Source: an uncultured Eubacteriales bacterium
GTDB taxonomy: Bacteria; Bacillota; Clostridia; Oscillospirales; CAG-272
Direction of reading: 5' to 3'
Assembly (NCBI GenBank): GCA_934525675.1
Contig: CAKSZH010000003.1
Coordinates: forward strand, 62,001 to 126,000
Length of the DNA: 64,000 bases
A program made the translations under genes and the position numbers. Below, one piece after another: positions 48,471 through 57,799 of this stretch (position 1 is the first letter of the stretch; every line of letters starts with the position of its first letter). Below the pieces are notes generated by a model. The model worked only from the letters and a program-made list of their open reading frames with translations. It had not been told where the DNA came from and made no database searches.

Positions 48471-48974
48471 ATGCCTAAAAGAGATTATGCACAGGAGTCC
48501 GAATTCAAGGAAACTCTTGTAGCTCTGAACCGTGTTTCCAAGACAGTCAAGGGCGGCCGTATCGCTCGCTTCGCAGCTCTTATGGTTGTGGGCGACGAAA
48601 AGGGACGTGTCGGTGTCGGAATTGGAAAGGCAGCCGAGGTTCCCGAAGCAATCCGCAAGGGAATTGAGGACGCAAAGAAAAATATGATTACTGTTTCCCT
48701 CAAGGGAGACACCATCCCCCACGAAGTTACCGGCGTGTTCGGTGCAGGTAAGGTGCTTCTGAAGCCCGCTGCTCCCGGTACCGGTATCATCGCAGGCGGT
48801 AAGGTGCGTGTGGTGCTTGAAGCGGTCGGTGTTTCCAACATCCGCGCAAAGTGCCTGCGTTCTGACAACCCGATCAATGTCGTCAAGGCAACGATCGCAG
48901 GTCTGGCAGAGCTGCGTACCGCGGAAGAAGTTGCTAAGATCCGTGACCTGAGCGTTGATCAGGTCAAGGCTTGA
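48471..48974 (+). CDS. rpsE: 30S ribosomal protein S5
   Basis: 167 residues from the ATG at 48471 (AGGAGG ahead). LNRVSKTVKGGRIARFAALMVVGDEKGRVGVG is canonical. Confidence 0.98.
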   Translation: MPKRDYAQESEFKETLVALNRVSKTVKGGRIARFAALMVVGDEKGRVGVGIGKAAEVPEAIRKGIEDAKKNMITVSLKGDTIPHEVTGVFGAGKVLLKPAAPGTGIIAGGKVRVVLEAVGVSNIRAKCLRSDNPINVVKATIAGLAELRTAEEVAKIRDLSVDQVKA

Positions 48975-48987
48975 GGAGGTAGACGCT

Positions 48988-49170
48988 ATGGTGAAGGTAA
49001 CTCTTGTAAAGAGCATCATTGCTTCGAAGCCGAATCAGAAGGCAACTGCAAAGTCCCTGGGTCTTAACAAGATCGGCGACAGCACCGTTCAGAAGAACGA
49101 CGCGGTCCTCGCAGGTAAGATCAAGGTGATCTCTCATCTGGTAACGGTCGAACCCGTTGAAAACGCATAA
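48988..49170 (+). CDS. rpmD: 50S ribosomal protein L30
   Basis: 60 residues. VKVTLVKSIIASKPNQKATAKSLGL and GKIKVISHLVTVE. GAGGAGG precedes the ATG. Confidence 0.97.
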   Translation: MVKVTLVKSIIASKPNQKATAKSLGLNKIGDSTVQKNDAVLAGKIKVISHLVTVEPVENA

Positions 49171-49183
49171 GGAGGTCGCAGAC

Positions 49184-49627
49184 ATGAAACTTCATGAACT
49201 TTCCCCCGCTGAAGGCTCCGCAAAGGCAGCATGGCGTAAGGGCAGAGGAACCGGCTCCGGAAACGGCAAGACCGCAGGTAAGGGCCACAAGGGTCAGAAC
49301 GCACGCTCCGGCGGCGGTGTCAGACCCGGTTTTGAAGGCGGACAGCTTCCGCTTTACAGAAAGCTTCCGAAGAGAGGCTTCCACAACAAGTTTGCAACCG
49401 AGTACGCGACTGTAAACGTTGGCGCGCTGAACGCAAAGTTTGCTGACGGTGCAACGGTGGATCTTGACGCACTGATGGCGGCAAAGATCGTTCGTGACCC
49501 CAAAGATGGTCTGAAGGTTCTCGGCGGTGGCGAGCTTACCAAAAAACTTACCGTAAAAGCAGCAAGCTTTTCTGCAAGTGCTAAGGAGAAGATAGAGGCA
49601 GCAGGCGGCAAGGCAGAGGAGGCATAA
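49184..49627 (+). CDS. rplO: 50S ribosomal protein L15
   Basis: 147 residues from the ATG at 49184. MKLHELSPAEGSAKAAWRKGRG, then GKGHKGQNARSGGGVRPGFEGGQLPLYRKLPKRGF. AGGAGG ahead. Confidence 0.98.
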   Translation: MKLHELSPAEGSAKAAWRKGRGTGSGNGKTAGKGHKGQNARSGGGVRPGFEGGQLPLYRKLPKRGFHNKFATEYATVNVGALNAKFADGATVDLDALMAAKIVRDPKDGLKVLGGGELTKKLTVKAASFSASAKEKIEAAGGKAEEA

Positions 49628-49629
49628 AG

Positions 49630-50934
49630 ATGTTTCAGACGCTAAAAAATGCTTGGAAGATTCCGGAACTTCGCAAAAAGATCCTCTTCACATTGCTTAT
49701 CGTCCTTCTTTACCGTCTCGGTACCAGCATTCCCGTCCCGTATGTCCTTCCCGACATTTACACCTCCGGACTTCAGCGTCAGGGCATCTTTGAGCTTTTG
49801 AACATCATGTCCGGTAGTGCGTTCGGCAAGGCGACGCTGTTTGCTCTCTCCGTTTCTCCGTACATCACCGCTTCCATCGTGATGCAGCTTCTGACCATTG
49901 CGATTCCTCCTCTGGAAAAGCTGGCGCAGAACGGCGAAGAGGGAAGAAAGAAGATCACTTCCTATACCCGTTGGGTCACGGTTGCTCTCGCACTCCTGAC
50001 CGCGTTCGGATACGCTTGGTATCTGAAGCAGTCCGGAATGCTGATCTCCAAGACCGGCGGTATGGCTGTCTTTGAAATGGTCGTTGTCATCGCTTGCTAT
50101 TGCGCAGGCGCGGCTCTGATTATGTGGATGGCAGAAAAGATCAATGATCACGGTATCGGAAACGGTATCTCCATTATCCTGTTCGCAAACATTCTGTCCC
50201 GCGGCGGTGCGATCTGCGGTACGATTTACAACCTCTTCATCGGCGGAAAGACGGGCGGCCAGCTGGTCCTCGGTATCTTCGGAACGCTGCTTGTCTTGGT
50301 TGTGTCGATCGCGTTCTTCGGACTGATCGTTTGGTTTACCAACTCCGAGCGCAGAATTCCCGTGCAGTACGCGAAGCGTGTTGTCGGCCGTAAGATGTAC
50401 GGCGGACAGACCTCGAATCTGCCCCTGAAGCTGAACATGACCGGTGTCATGCCGATCATCTTCTCCAGCTCCATCGTGTCGATTCCCGCAACCGTCGGCG
50501 AATTCCTCGGCTCCGATAACGGTTTCACCAAGTTCATTTCCAAGTGGTTCAACTACAACACCTGGCTGTATGTGGTGGTATCCTTCGCACTGATTATCGC
50601 TTTCTCGTATTTCTACGTTCTGATCTCGTTCAACCCGATCGAGGTCGCAAACAACATCAGAAATAACGGCGGTTCGATTCCGGGCATCCGTCCCGGCAAG
50701 CCCACTACCGATTATATCACCCGCATCCTGAACAGAATCACCCTGATCGGTGCGCTCTTTGTCGGATTGATTTCCTGCCTGCCGATGATCGTCAACATCA
50801 TCGCCGGCGGTCAGCTCTCCACCCTCGCTTTCATCGGATCTTCTCTGATGATCGTTGTCGGCGTTGCGCTGGAAACCTACCGTGATATTGAGGCACAGAT
50901 CACCATGCGTAACTACAAGGGCTTCCTTGATTGA
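49630..50934 (+). CDS. secY: preprotein translocase subunit SecY
   Basis: 434 residues, ten membrane spans. FQTLKNAWKIPELRKKILFTLLIV, GIGNGISIILFANI and RRIPVQYAKRVVG are typical. Forms the SecYEG protein-conducting channel. Two bases after rplO. Confidence 0.98.
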   Translation: MFQTLKNAWKIPELRKKILFTLLIVLLYRLGTSIPVPYVLPDIYTSGLQRQGIFELLNIMSGSAFGKATLFALSVSPYITASIVMQLLTIAIPPLEKLAQNGEEGRKKITSYTRWVTVALALLTAFGYAWYLKQSGMLISKTGGMAVFEMVVVIACYCAGAALIMWMAEKINDHGIGNGISIILFANILSRGGAICGTIYNLFIGGKTGGQLVLGIFGTLLVLVVSIAFFGLIVWFTNSERRIPVQYAKRVVGRKMYGGQTSNLPLKLNMTGVMPIIFSSSIVSIPATVGEFLGSDNGFTKFISKWFNYNTWLYVVVSFALIIAFSYFYVLISFNPIEVANNIRNNGGSIPGIRPGKPTTDYITRILNRITLIGALFVGLISCLPMIVNIIAGGQLSTLAFIGSSLMIVVGVALETYRDIEAQITMRNYKGFLD

Positions 50935-50956
50935 TGCGCAGATTCGGAGGAAACCA

Positions 50957-51595
50957 ATGAATTTAATTTTAATGGGCGCTCCCGGAGCGGGTAAAGGTAC
51001 CCAATCCGCGAAGATTTCAGAGAAATTCAATATTCCCGCCATTGCTACGGGCGACATTCTCCGCGGCGCGATCAAAGCCGGCACGGAGCTGGGCAAGAAG
51101 GCAAAGTCGTACATCGACGAAGGCAAGCTTGTTCCCGATGAAGTCGTCATTGGTCTGATTCAGGATTATCTTTCGACGGATGCGTGCAAAAACGGCTTCA
51201 TTCTGGACGGCTTTCCGCGTTCCATTCCTCAGGCTGAGGCTCTGGAAGCGATGGGCGTCCGGATCGACGCGGTCCTCAGCATTGAGGTCGCCGACGAGAA
51301 GATCGTGGAACGCATGAGCGGACGCAGAGTCTGCGCGTGCGGTGCTTCGTATCATGTGATGTATAATCCCCCGAAGGTCGAGGGTATTTGTGACAAGTGC
51401 GGCGCGGCGCTCTATGTGAGAGCCGATGACGCAGCAGAAACTGTCAAGAACCGGCTGAGCACTTACCATGCACAGACCGAGCCGCTCAAGGACTTCTATG
51501 CGAAGCGTGGGCTGCTCATCTCCGTGCAGGGACAGGAGAAGGTGGAGGATACTTCCGCCCTCGTGGAACAGGCGCTCGCAAAGTTTGAGGCATAA
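50957..51595 (+). CDS. adk: adenylate kinase, zinc-lid type
   Basis: 212 residues from the ATG at 50957 (GGAGG ahead). P-loop GAPGAGKG (7-14), then DGFPRSIPQAEAL. The lid carries a Cys-x-Cys and a CDKC pair, the zinc-binding form of Gram-positives. Makes ADP from AMP and ATP. Confidence 0.97.
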   Translation: MNLILMGAPGAGKGTQSAKISEKFNIPAIATGDILRGAIKAGTELGKKAKSYIDEGKLVPDEVVIGLIQDYLSTDACKNGFILDGFPRSIPQAEALEAMGVRIDAVLSIEVADEKIVERMSGRRVCACGASYHVMYNPPKVEGICDKCGAALYVRADDAAETVKNRLSTYHAQTEPLKDFYAKRGLLISVQGQEKVEDTSALVEQALAKFEA

Positions 51596-51597
51596 GT

Positions 51598-52359
51598 ATG
51601 GTTGAACTGAAAAACTCAGTTCAGATCCAGGCAATGAAGGATGCCGGAAGGATCACGGGAGAGGCATTGCTTGCCGCCCGTGATGCCGTCCGGGAGGGGA
51701 TCAGCACCTATGAGCTTGACCGTGTGATTCATCGTTATATCGTCAAGTGCGGTGCGACCCCGTCCTTCCTTGGTTATTCCGGTTTCCCCGGAAGCGCGTG
51801 CATCAGTATCAACGATGAAGTCATTCACGGAATTCCGTCGAAAAAGCGGATCCTCATGAACGGCGACATTGTAAAGATTGATGTCGGCGCCTTCTATCAC
51901 GGGTATCACGGAGACAGCGCCAGAACCGTTCCGGTCGGCGAGGTCAGCGAAGAAGCACTGAAACTCATCCGCGTGACGAGAGACAGCTTTTTTGCGGGAC
52001 TTGCCAATCTGGAAGCAGGGAAGCGGCTCGGTGATATCGGTTCGGCAATCGACGGGCTTGTGACTGCCAACGGTTTTTCCACCGTGAAGCGGTATGTCGG
52101 GCACGGCGTCGGAACCGAACTGCATGAGGATCCCGATGTTCCCAATTACGGAACGCCCGGCAGAGGGCTTCGCCTCTCGACCGGTATGACGCTTGCCATC
52201 GAACCGATGGTCAACGTCGGCGGTGAGGACGTTCTGGAAATGAAGGACGGCTGGACGGTCAAAACGGCGGACGGCAGTCTTTCGGCACACTACGAAAACA
52301 GTGTCGCCCTTACGGAAAACGGTGTCATCATTCTGACGGAAGTCGAAAAAGGATTCTGA
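51598..52359 (+). CDS. map: methionine aminopeptidase, type I
   Basis: 253 residues. The metal ligands lie in DIVKIDVGAFYHGYHGDSARTV, RYVGHGVGTELHEDP, AIEPMVNVG and HYENSVALTE, all intact. Removes the N-terminal Met from new proteins. Two bases after adk. Confidence 0.97.
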   Translation: MVELKNSVQIQAMKDAGRITGEALLAARDAVREGISTYELDRVIHRYIVKCGATPSFLGYSGFPGSACISINDEVIHGIPSKKRILMNGDIVKIDVGAFYHGYHGDSARTVPVGEVSEEALKLIRVTRDSFFAGLANLEAGKRLGDIGSAIDGLVTANGFSTVKRYVGHGVGTELHEDPDVPNYGTPGRGLRLSTGMTLAIEPMVNVGGEDVLEMKDGWTVKTADGSLSAHYENSVALTENGVIILTEVEKGF

Positions 52360-52415
52360 AATGATTTTGAAGTAACTGAAACTACGTCACAAACTGCGAA
52401 TGAGGAGGATATATC

Positions 52416-52634
52416 ATGCCGAAGGATGACGTGATCGAATTTGAAGGTACGGTGGTCGAAACACTTCCGAACGCCGTCTTCAAGGTGCAGCTTCCCAACG
52501 GTCACATGGTGACCGCGCACATCTCCGGAAAGCTGCGTATGAACTATATCAGAATTTTGCCGGGTGACCGCGTGACCGTCGAGGTCTCGGTTTACGACCT
52601 GACCAAGGGCCGTATTACCTGGCGCGCGAAATAA
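52416..52634 (+). CDS. infA: translation initiation factor IF-1
   Basis: 72 residues: DDVIEFEGTVVETLPNAVFKVQLPNGH, then ISGKLRMNYIRILPGDRVTVEVSVYDLTKGRI. OB fold. The KOW-domain protein often found between map and infA is not present. Confidence 0.98.
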   Translation: MPKDDVIEFEGTVVETLPNAVFKVQLPNGHMVTAHISGKLRMNYIRILPGDRVTVEVSVYDLTKGRITWRAK

Positions 52635-52659
52635 TCAAGAAGAAAGGTTGGTATTAACG

Positions 52660-52773
52660 ATGAAAGTCAGACCATCCGTTAAGAAGATCTGCGAGAAGTG
52701 CAAGATCATCAAGAGAAAAGGCAAGGTCATGGTCATCTGCGAGAACCCCAAGCACAAGCAGAGACAGGGTTGA
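52660..52773 (+). CDS. rpmJ: 50S ribosomal protein L36
   Basis: 37 residues: MKVRPSVKKICEKCKIIKRK, then CENPKHKQRQG. The C, C, C, H zinc set is intact. AAAGG lies ahead of the ATG. Confidence 0.97.
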   Translation: MKVRPSVKKICEKCKIIKRKGKVMVICENPKHKQRQG

Positions 52774-52805
52774 GCCGAAAATTCTATTAGAGAGGTGAAA
52801 TCAGA

Positions 52806-53174
52806 ATGGCACGTATTGCTGGTGTCGATATTCCGAACAACAAACGCGTGGAAATCGCCCTTACCTATATTTACGGTATCGGCCGCAAGAGCGCGAACGA
52901 CATCCTTGCCGCTACCGGGATCAATCCCGATACCCGCGCAAAGGATCTGACCGAAGAAGAAGTAGCCGCTATCCGTGATGAGATCGAAAAGTCTTATACG
53001 GTGGAAGGCGACCTTCGCCGTGACGTCGGCCTGAACATCAAGGGCATGGTCGAAATCAACTGCTACCGCGGTATCCGTCACAGAAAGGGACTTCCGGTAA
53101 GAGGTCAGAGAACCAAGACCAACGCAAGAACGCGTAAGGGTCCGGCGAAGACCATCGCGAACAAGAAGAAGTAA
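52806..53174 (+). CDS. rpsM: 30S ribosomal protein S13
   Basis: 122 residues. MARIAGVDIPNNKRVEIALTYIYGIG and RGIRHRKGLPVRGQRTKTNARTRKGP. Confidence 0.98.
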   Translation: MARIAGVDIPNNKRVEIALTYIYGIGRKSANDILAATGINPDTRAKDLTEEEVAAIRDEIEKSYTVEGDLRRDVGLNIKGMVEINCYRGIRHRKGLPVRGQRTKTNARTRKGPAKTIANKKK

Positions 53175-53190
53175 TAGGAGGGAACGTAAC

Positions 53191-53589
53191 ATGGCACAGG
53201 TTACTGCAAAGAAGGTTACCAAGAAGCGCCGCGAGCGCAGAGCCGTTGAAAACGGTGCTGTCCATATCCGCGCTACCTTCAACAACACGATCATCACCAT
53301 TACCGACGCAGAGGGCAATGCGATTTCCTGGGCATCTGCCGGTGAGCTCGGCTTCAAGGGCTCGAGAAAGTCCACGCCGTTTGCCGCACAGTCTGCCGCT
53401 GAAACCGCAGCGAAGATCGCCGCAGATCAGGGACTCAAGACGGTAGAAGTATTCGTCAAGGGACCCGGTTCCGGACGTGAATCCGCAATCCGCGCACTGG
53501 AAACCGCAGGACTTCAGGTTACCTCCATCAGAGACGTAACTCCGATTCCTCACAACGGTTGCAGACCGCCCAAGCGCAGACGCGTTTAA
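53191..53589 (+). CDS. rpsK: 30S ribosomal protein S11
   Basis: 132 residues. VHIRATFNNTIITITDAEGN and IRDVTPIPHNGCRPPKRRRV at the end. Confidence 0.98.
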   Translation: MAQVTAKKVTKKRRERRAVENGAVHIRATFNNTIITITDAEGNAISWASAGELGFKGSRKSTPFAAQSAAETAAKIAADQGLKTVEVFVKGPGSGRESAIRALETAGLQVTSIRDVTPIPHNGCRPPKRRRV

Positions 53590-53610
53590 TCAGATAGGAG
53601 GAGAAATACT

Positions 53611-54231
53611 ATGGCAAGATATACCGGTCCGGCTTGCAGACTTTGCCGCAGAGAGGGAACCAAGCTGTTCCTGAAGGGCGACCGTTGCACGTCCGGTAAG
53701 TGCGCACTCGACCGCAGATCTACGGTTCCCGGTCAGCATGGCGCAGCAAACAAGAAGGTCAGAGAGTACGGCAGACAGCTTCGCGAAAAGCAGAAGACCA
53801 GAAGATACTACGGCGTTCTCGAAAAGCAGTTCTACAACTACTACGAGGAAGCAGACCGCACCGAGGGCATGACCGGTGAGAACCTCATCTGCCTTCTGGA
53901 GCGCAGACTGGACAACGTCGTTTACAGAATGGGCTTTGCTGAAAGCCGCAGAGAAGCACGTCAGTTCGTCCTGCATGGTCACATCACCATCAACGGCAAG
54001 AAGGCAGACATTCCTTCCATGCTCGTGAAGGCTGGCGATGTTGTCGCAATCAAGGAGAGCAGCCGTTCTTCTTCCAAGTTCAAGGGCTTCCTCGAGAAGT
54101 CTTCCGTCGTACCGAAGTGGCTGGATGTCGATAAGGACAACTACACGGCAAAGGTAGTCGCTCTTCCCGCAAGAGAAGATGTGGAGTTCCCGTTCGAAGA
54201 ACAGCTTATCGTCGAGCTTTATTCCAAGTAA
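53611..54231 (+). CDS. rpsD: 30S ribosomal protein S4
   Basis: 206 residues. The N-terminus carries a Cys pattern (CRLCRREGTKLFLKGDRC, then GKCALD) of the zinc-binding form, and ERRLDNVVYRMGF starts the S4 RNA-binding domain. Confidence 0.98.
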   Translation: MARYTGPACRLCRREGTKLFLKGDRCTSGKCALDRRSTVPGQHGAANKKVREYGRQLREKQKTRRYYGVLEKQFYNYYEEADRTEGMTGENLICLLERRLDNVVYRMGFAESRREARQFVLHGHITINGKKADIPSMLVKAGDVVAIKESSRSSSKFKGFLEKSSVVPKWLDVDKDNYTAKVVALPAREDVEFPFEEQLIVELYSK

Positions 54232-54342
54232 TACCCGCACCCCACCCCAAGGCATGCGGTATGGATCGGATAAAGCCCGACCGGGATTCCTGTTCCGTTG
54301 CCGCATGAGCGTGACACAAAATTTGAATGGAGGTTATTTGGA

Positions 54343-55317
54343 ATGAACGAGTTTGAAAAGCCCAATATTACGGTTGCCGAATTGAGTGAAGACGGTAAGA
54401 CGGGTACCTTTGTGGTGGAGCCGCTGGAACGCGGCTACGGCATCACGCTCGGTAACTCTCTGCGCCGGGTTCTGCTCAGCTCGCTTCCCGGCTATGCCGT
54501 AACCAACATCAAGATCGACGGTGTGCTTCATGAATTTTCAACGATTCCCGGCGTAACGGAGGATGTCACCGAGATCGTCCTGAACGTCAAGGGTATTATT
54601 GCAAAGCTGCATACCACTGGCTCCAAGACGGTGATCATTGATGTGACCGGCGCCCATGAGGTCGTTGCGGGGGATATTAAGCAGGATTCCGATATTGAGA
54701 TTCTCAACCCTGATTACCACATCGCAACGGTTGGCGAAAACGCCAGATTCTACATGGAACTGACCTTTGCCAGCGGACGTGGTTATGTATCTCAGGAACG
54801 CAACAAGCAGCTGCACAATCAGTTGCTCGGTTCGACGGTATCCGCCCCGATCGGAACGATCTACACCGACTCCATCTACACGCCCGTCTACTCTGTCAAC
54901 TACAAGGTAGAAGGAACCCGTGTCGGAACGGTTTCGGATTACGACAAACTGACGCTCGACGTCGTTACCAACGGTACGATTTCGGCAAAAGAAGCGATTT
55001 CGCTCGGAGCCAAGATTCTCAACGAGCATCTCAAATTGTTTGTGGATCTGGATGATGAAGCAGGCAATACGGAAATCATGATTGAGAGCAAGGAGTCCCA
55101 GAAGGGTAAAGCTCTTGAGATGACCATTGAGGAACTTGACATGTCTGTCCGTAGCTTCAACTGCTTGAAGCGCGCAGGCATTGACACAGTGGAAGACCTG
55201 ACCAACAGAACCGAGGAGGACATGATTAAGGTCCGTAACCTCGGTAAGAAATCGCTGGAAGAAGTCATTCAGAAGCTGCATTCTCTCGGACTTGACCTCA
55301 AGCATGAGGAAGAGTGA
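54343..55317 (+). CDS. rpoA: RNA polymerase alpha subunit
   Basis: 324 residues from the ATG at 54343 (GGAGG ahead). N-terminal dimerisation domain (FVVEPLERGYGITLGNSLRRVLLSSLPGYAVTNIKIDG) and the C-terminal helix-hairpin-helix domain (LDMSVRSFNCLKRAGIDTVEDL, then VRNLGKKSLEEVIQKLHSLGL). Confidence 0.98.
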   Translation: MNEFEKPNITVAELSEDGKTGTFVVEPLERGYGITLGNSLRRVLLSSLPGYAVTNIKIDGVLHEFSTIPGVTEDVTEIVLNVKGIIAKLHTTGSKTVIIDVTGAHEVVAGDIKQDSDIEILNPDYHIATVGENARFYMELTFASGRGYVSQERNKQLHNQLLGSTVSAPIGTIYTDSIYTPVYSVNYKVEGTRVGTVSDYDKLTLDVVTNGTISAKEAISLGAKILNEHLKLFVDLDDEAGNTEIMIESKESQKGKALEMTIEELDMSVRSFNCLKRAGIDTVEDLTNRTEEDMIKVRNLGKKSLEEVIQKLHSLGLDLKHEEE

Positions 55318-55361
55318 CCGGAGATCGGCTGAACTAAAGTAAACAGAAGGAGGGAATTACA

Positions 55362-55706
55362 ATGCCCGGAAGAAAACTTGGCAGAACCAGTGAACACAGA
55401 AACGCAATGCTTCGTGGAATGGTTACACTGCTTCTGGAAAACGGACAGATCGAGACGACGCTCGCAAGAGCCAAGGAAGTCCGCTCTGTTGCTGAAAAGA
55501 TGATTACGCTCGGCAAGAAGAATACGCTTGCCAGCCGCCGCGCTGCAATGGCATATATCACGAAGGAAGAGGTCGTTACGAAGCTCTTTACCGATATTGC
55601 TCCGAAGTTCGCTTCCCGCAACGGTGGTTACACACAGATTCTCAAGATCGGTCCCCGTCGCGGTGACGCTGCTGAAATGGCAGTTATCAAGCTCGTGGAA
55701 GACTGA
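55362..55706 (+). CDS. rplQ: 50S ribosomal protein L17
   Basis: 114 residues. RKLGRTSEHRNAMLRGMVTLLLENGQIETTLARAKEVR. Last gene of the operon. Confidence 0.98.
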   Translation: MPGRKLGRTSEHRNAMLRGMVTLLLENGQIETTLARAKEVRSVAEKMITLGKKNTLASRRAAMAYITKEEVVTKLFTDIAPKFASRNGGYTQILKIGPRRGDAAEMAVIKLVED

Positions 55707-55730
55707 TCCGAGGATTCCTGATTACAATCA

Positions 55731-55772
55731 AAAAGGTCGGGCAATTGCCGAAAGGCAGTTGCCCGACCTTTT
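55731..55772 (+). terminator. terminator of the ribosomal operon
   Basis: AAAAGGTCGGGCAA and TTGCCCGACCTTTT form a perfect 14-bp outer stem around an inner hairpin with a GAAA loop, followed by ATT. Confidence 0.93.
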
Positions 55773-55825
55773 ATTGTGAATTCCGACAAAAAAGTGTGCA
55801 TTATGACGAAAAAGTATAATACGTA

Positions 55826-55853
55826 TTGACAATTTTTCTACGTGATGTATAAT
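55826..55853 (+). promoter_or_regulatory. promoter of the secreted repeat protein
   Basis: TTGACA (55826-55831), 16-base spacer, TATAAT (55848-55853), 75 bases ahead of the ATG. Confidence 0.85.
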
Positions 55854-55928
55854 AAATATGACATCAATTAGCAGATTATGTCGAATAATGTGCTAAAACG
55901 ATGAAAAACAAACACTTTTGGAGGATGT

Positions 55929-57317
55929 ATGAAAAAGAAACTCTCTTTGATCCTGGCTGTTGCCATGGTCGCAGCGCTGTTTGCGGTTTTTGCAATTCCC
56001 GCATCTGCTAAGACCGAATCCGAATTCCCGATGGGCGACATTTACAAGACCATCCTGGGAACCAACGACATCGGCTACACCCTTTACGGGGAGGGCGATT
56101 ACTGGGACTGGACCATTAAGGCTGATACCCCCAACATGACCGGCGTTCCTTCCGGTCAGCACTGGCTGCAGTTCAAGGCTCAGTTTGCCAGCAAGCAGAC
56201 TGCTCCGAACTACAGAATTTCTCATGTGTATGTTCCCGAAAATGCTGTCTTCGCAGACGGCGAGGAAATGTCCATCAACTGGCTGCAGGTTAATAAGAAT
56301 AACATCATCTGCCTCTGCCAGAACTACAACTTCAACACCGGTGTGGTTCGTCCCGCTACCATGAACTTCCGCGGCGAGATCATTGAGCAGAATGCTCTGC
56401 CCGAAAACGAGCGCCGTGGCTTCATCCAGTTCATCGATACCGTTGAATTTGACGGCGAGAAGATGATCCAGAAGACCTACGCAAACGGCAAGCTGGTTCT
56501 TCACACCGAAGTTGCAGGCAGCCTGACCTGGAGCGGTGTCAAGTACAATTTCCTCGTTATGAATGCAAACGTTACCGCTGCTGACGAAGACAACGGCGTT
56601 TACTCCGACTGGTTCACCATTCCTTCTTATGTGACCGACAAGGGTGTCAGAACCACCCTCTGCCTCTACTACCATGAGGCAGCTGTTAACGAATCCACTG
56701 TTGCAGGTCTGTACAATGCATTCGCTAACCGTTACGGCAAGGATGTGAAGTGGTATCCTCAGGATGTCGAAAAGAACGGTCTCATCGTCGGTAAGGGCGG
56801 TATCCGCTTCTATGAGAACGGCGAGTACAAGACTGGCTGGATCGACGGCAGATACTTCCTGAAGGAAACCGGCTACATGGTCACCGAGGATTTGGTGATC
56901 GGCGGTGTTCCCTGCGCATACAACGCAACCACTCTGAAGATGGAATTCATCGACGGTACCTACGGCGACTTCTACTTCCGGAACGGCGAGAAGGTCAAGG
57001 GCTGGCTGGATGATACGCACTACTACTACCTGGAAACCGGTATCAAGTGCACCACCTCCCGCACCATCGGCGGTGTTTACTACGAGTATGACACGGTCAA
57101 GGACACGCTCTCCAAGCAGCAGGGTCTGATCGATGAGGACGGAGATGTCTTCTACCTCATCGACGGTGTCAAGGCAGGCGGCTGGCAGAACATCGACGGC
57201 GATTGGTACTACTTCTACAAGGAAACCGGCGTGATGATTATCGGCGCAACGGTCAAGATCCTTGGCGTGGAGCACACCTTCGACGAGAACGGCGTTTGCC
57301 AGGACTACGCTGAATAA
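55929..57317 (+). CDS. secreted protein with C-terminal cell-wall-binding-type repeats
   Basis: 462 residues. A clear signal peptide (KKKLSLILAVAMVAALFAVF, cleavage after ASA about residue 27). Residues about 28-280 are an unrecognised, aromatic-rich domain. From about 290 come imperfect repeats with Gly-Trp and Tyr-Tyr (FYENGEYKTGWIDGRYF, then YGDFYFRNGEKVKGWLDD, and VKAGGWQNIDGDWYYFYKETG) like choline/glucan-binding (CW_binding) repeats. GGAGG precedes the ATG. Codons resemble those of the ribosomal genes, which with the strong promoter suggests high expression. It could bind carbohydrate on its own wall or outside. Confidence 0.85.
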   Translation: MKKKLSLILAVAMVAALFAVFAIPASAKTESEFPMGDIYKTILGTNDIGYTLYGEGDYWDWTIKADTPNMTGVPSGQHWLQFKAQFASKQTAPNYRISHVYVPENAVFADGEEMSINWLQVNKNNIICLCQNYNFNTGVVRPATMNFRGEIIEQNALPENERRGFIQFIDTVEFDGEKMIQKTYANGKLVLHTEVAGSLTWSGVKYNFLVMNANVTAADEDNGVYSDWFTIPSYVTDKGVRTTLCLYYHEAAVNESTVAGLYNAFANRYGKDVKWYPQDVEKNGLIVGKGGIRFYENGEYKTGWIDGRYFLKETGYMVTEDLVIGGVPCAYNATTLKMEFIDGTYGDFYFRNGEKVKGWLDDTHYYYLETGIKCTTSRTIGGVYYEYDTVKDTLSKQQGLIDEDGDVFYLIDGVKAGGWQNIDGDWYYFYKETGVMIIGATVKILGVEHTFDENGVCQDYAE

Positions 57318-57337
57318 TTCAAAATCTGAACGATTTT

Positions 57338-57369
57338 GCCGGGACGCGCTTGCGCGTCCCGGCTTTTCT
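57338..57369 (+). terminator. terminator of the secreted protein gene
   Basis: GCCGGGACGCGC and GCGCGTCCCGGC, a 12-bp stem with a 2-base loop, then TTTTCTT. Confidence 0.9.
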
Positions 57370-57382
57370 TGATACAAAAAGA

Positions 57383-57421
57383 CCAAAGCAATCCCCGGTC
57401 ACAAGCTGGGGATTGCTTTGG
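57383..57421 (-). terminator. terminator of the DUF1294 gene
   Basis: A 14-bp stem (CCAAAGCAATCCCC and complement) with an 11-base loop; on the minus strand it is followed by TCTTTTTG. Confidence 0.85.
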
Positions 57422-57458
57422 TAAGATCATTCCATTTGACCAATCGGGCGGACCTGCT

Positions 57459-57740
57459 TCAAAGTCCGAACCGGGGATGCAGAATTCCGAAATACAGACA
57501 CACCTGCAAGGCGATGATCAGCGGGATACCGATCATGAATTTCAGATGCTTTGTTTTGTGACGGATGACCAGCATACAGAGCAACATGGCAACCGATCCG
57601 CCAAGTGCGGACAGAATCAACAGGGTTGCCTCTCTTGTGCGGTGCTTGGGGTTATGCTTTGCCGCAAACTTGTCGTAGATGCAAACGGCAATGGAAACAA
57701 CGGAAATTGCGGCAAGGTAACCGATAAAATAAAGGTTCAT
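57459..57740 (-). CDS. DUF1294 membrane protein
   Basis: 93 residues. IYDKFAAKHNPKHRTREATLLILSALGGS is the DUF1294 signature, with three or four membrane spans around it. Function unknown. Single gene behind glnS. Confidence 0.9.
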   Translation of the reverse strand: MNLYFIGYLAAISVVSIAVCIYDKFAAKHNPKHRTREATLLILSALGGSVAMLLCMLVIRHKTKHLKFMIGIPLIIALQVCLYFGILHPRFGL

Positions 57741-57799
57741 AGCGGTACTCCGGGATTCAGAAAAATTGGTTTACACCCACGCTTTGCCGGCACACCGGG

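Noticed and set aside
49642..51150. 502-codon open frame opposite secY and adk
   Set aside because: Shadow caused by codon bias of the genes on the + strand.
55893..57386. 497-codon open frame opposite the secreted protein
   Set aside because: The + strand frame has a signal peptide, promoter and terminator; the minus frame has none.
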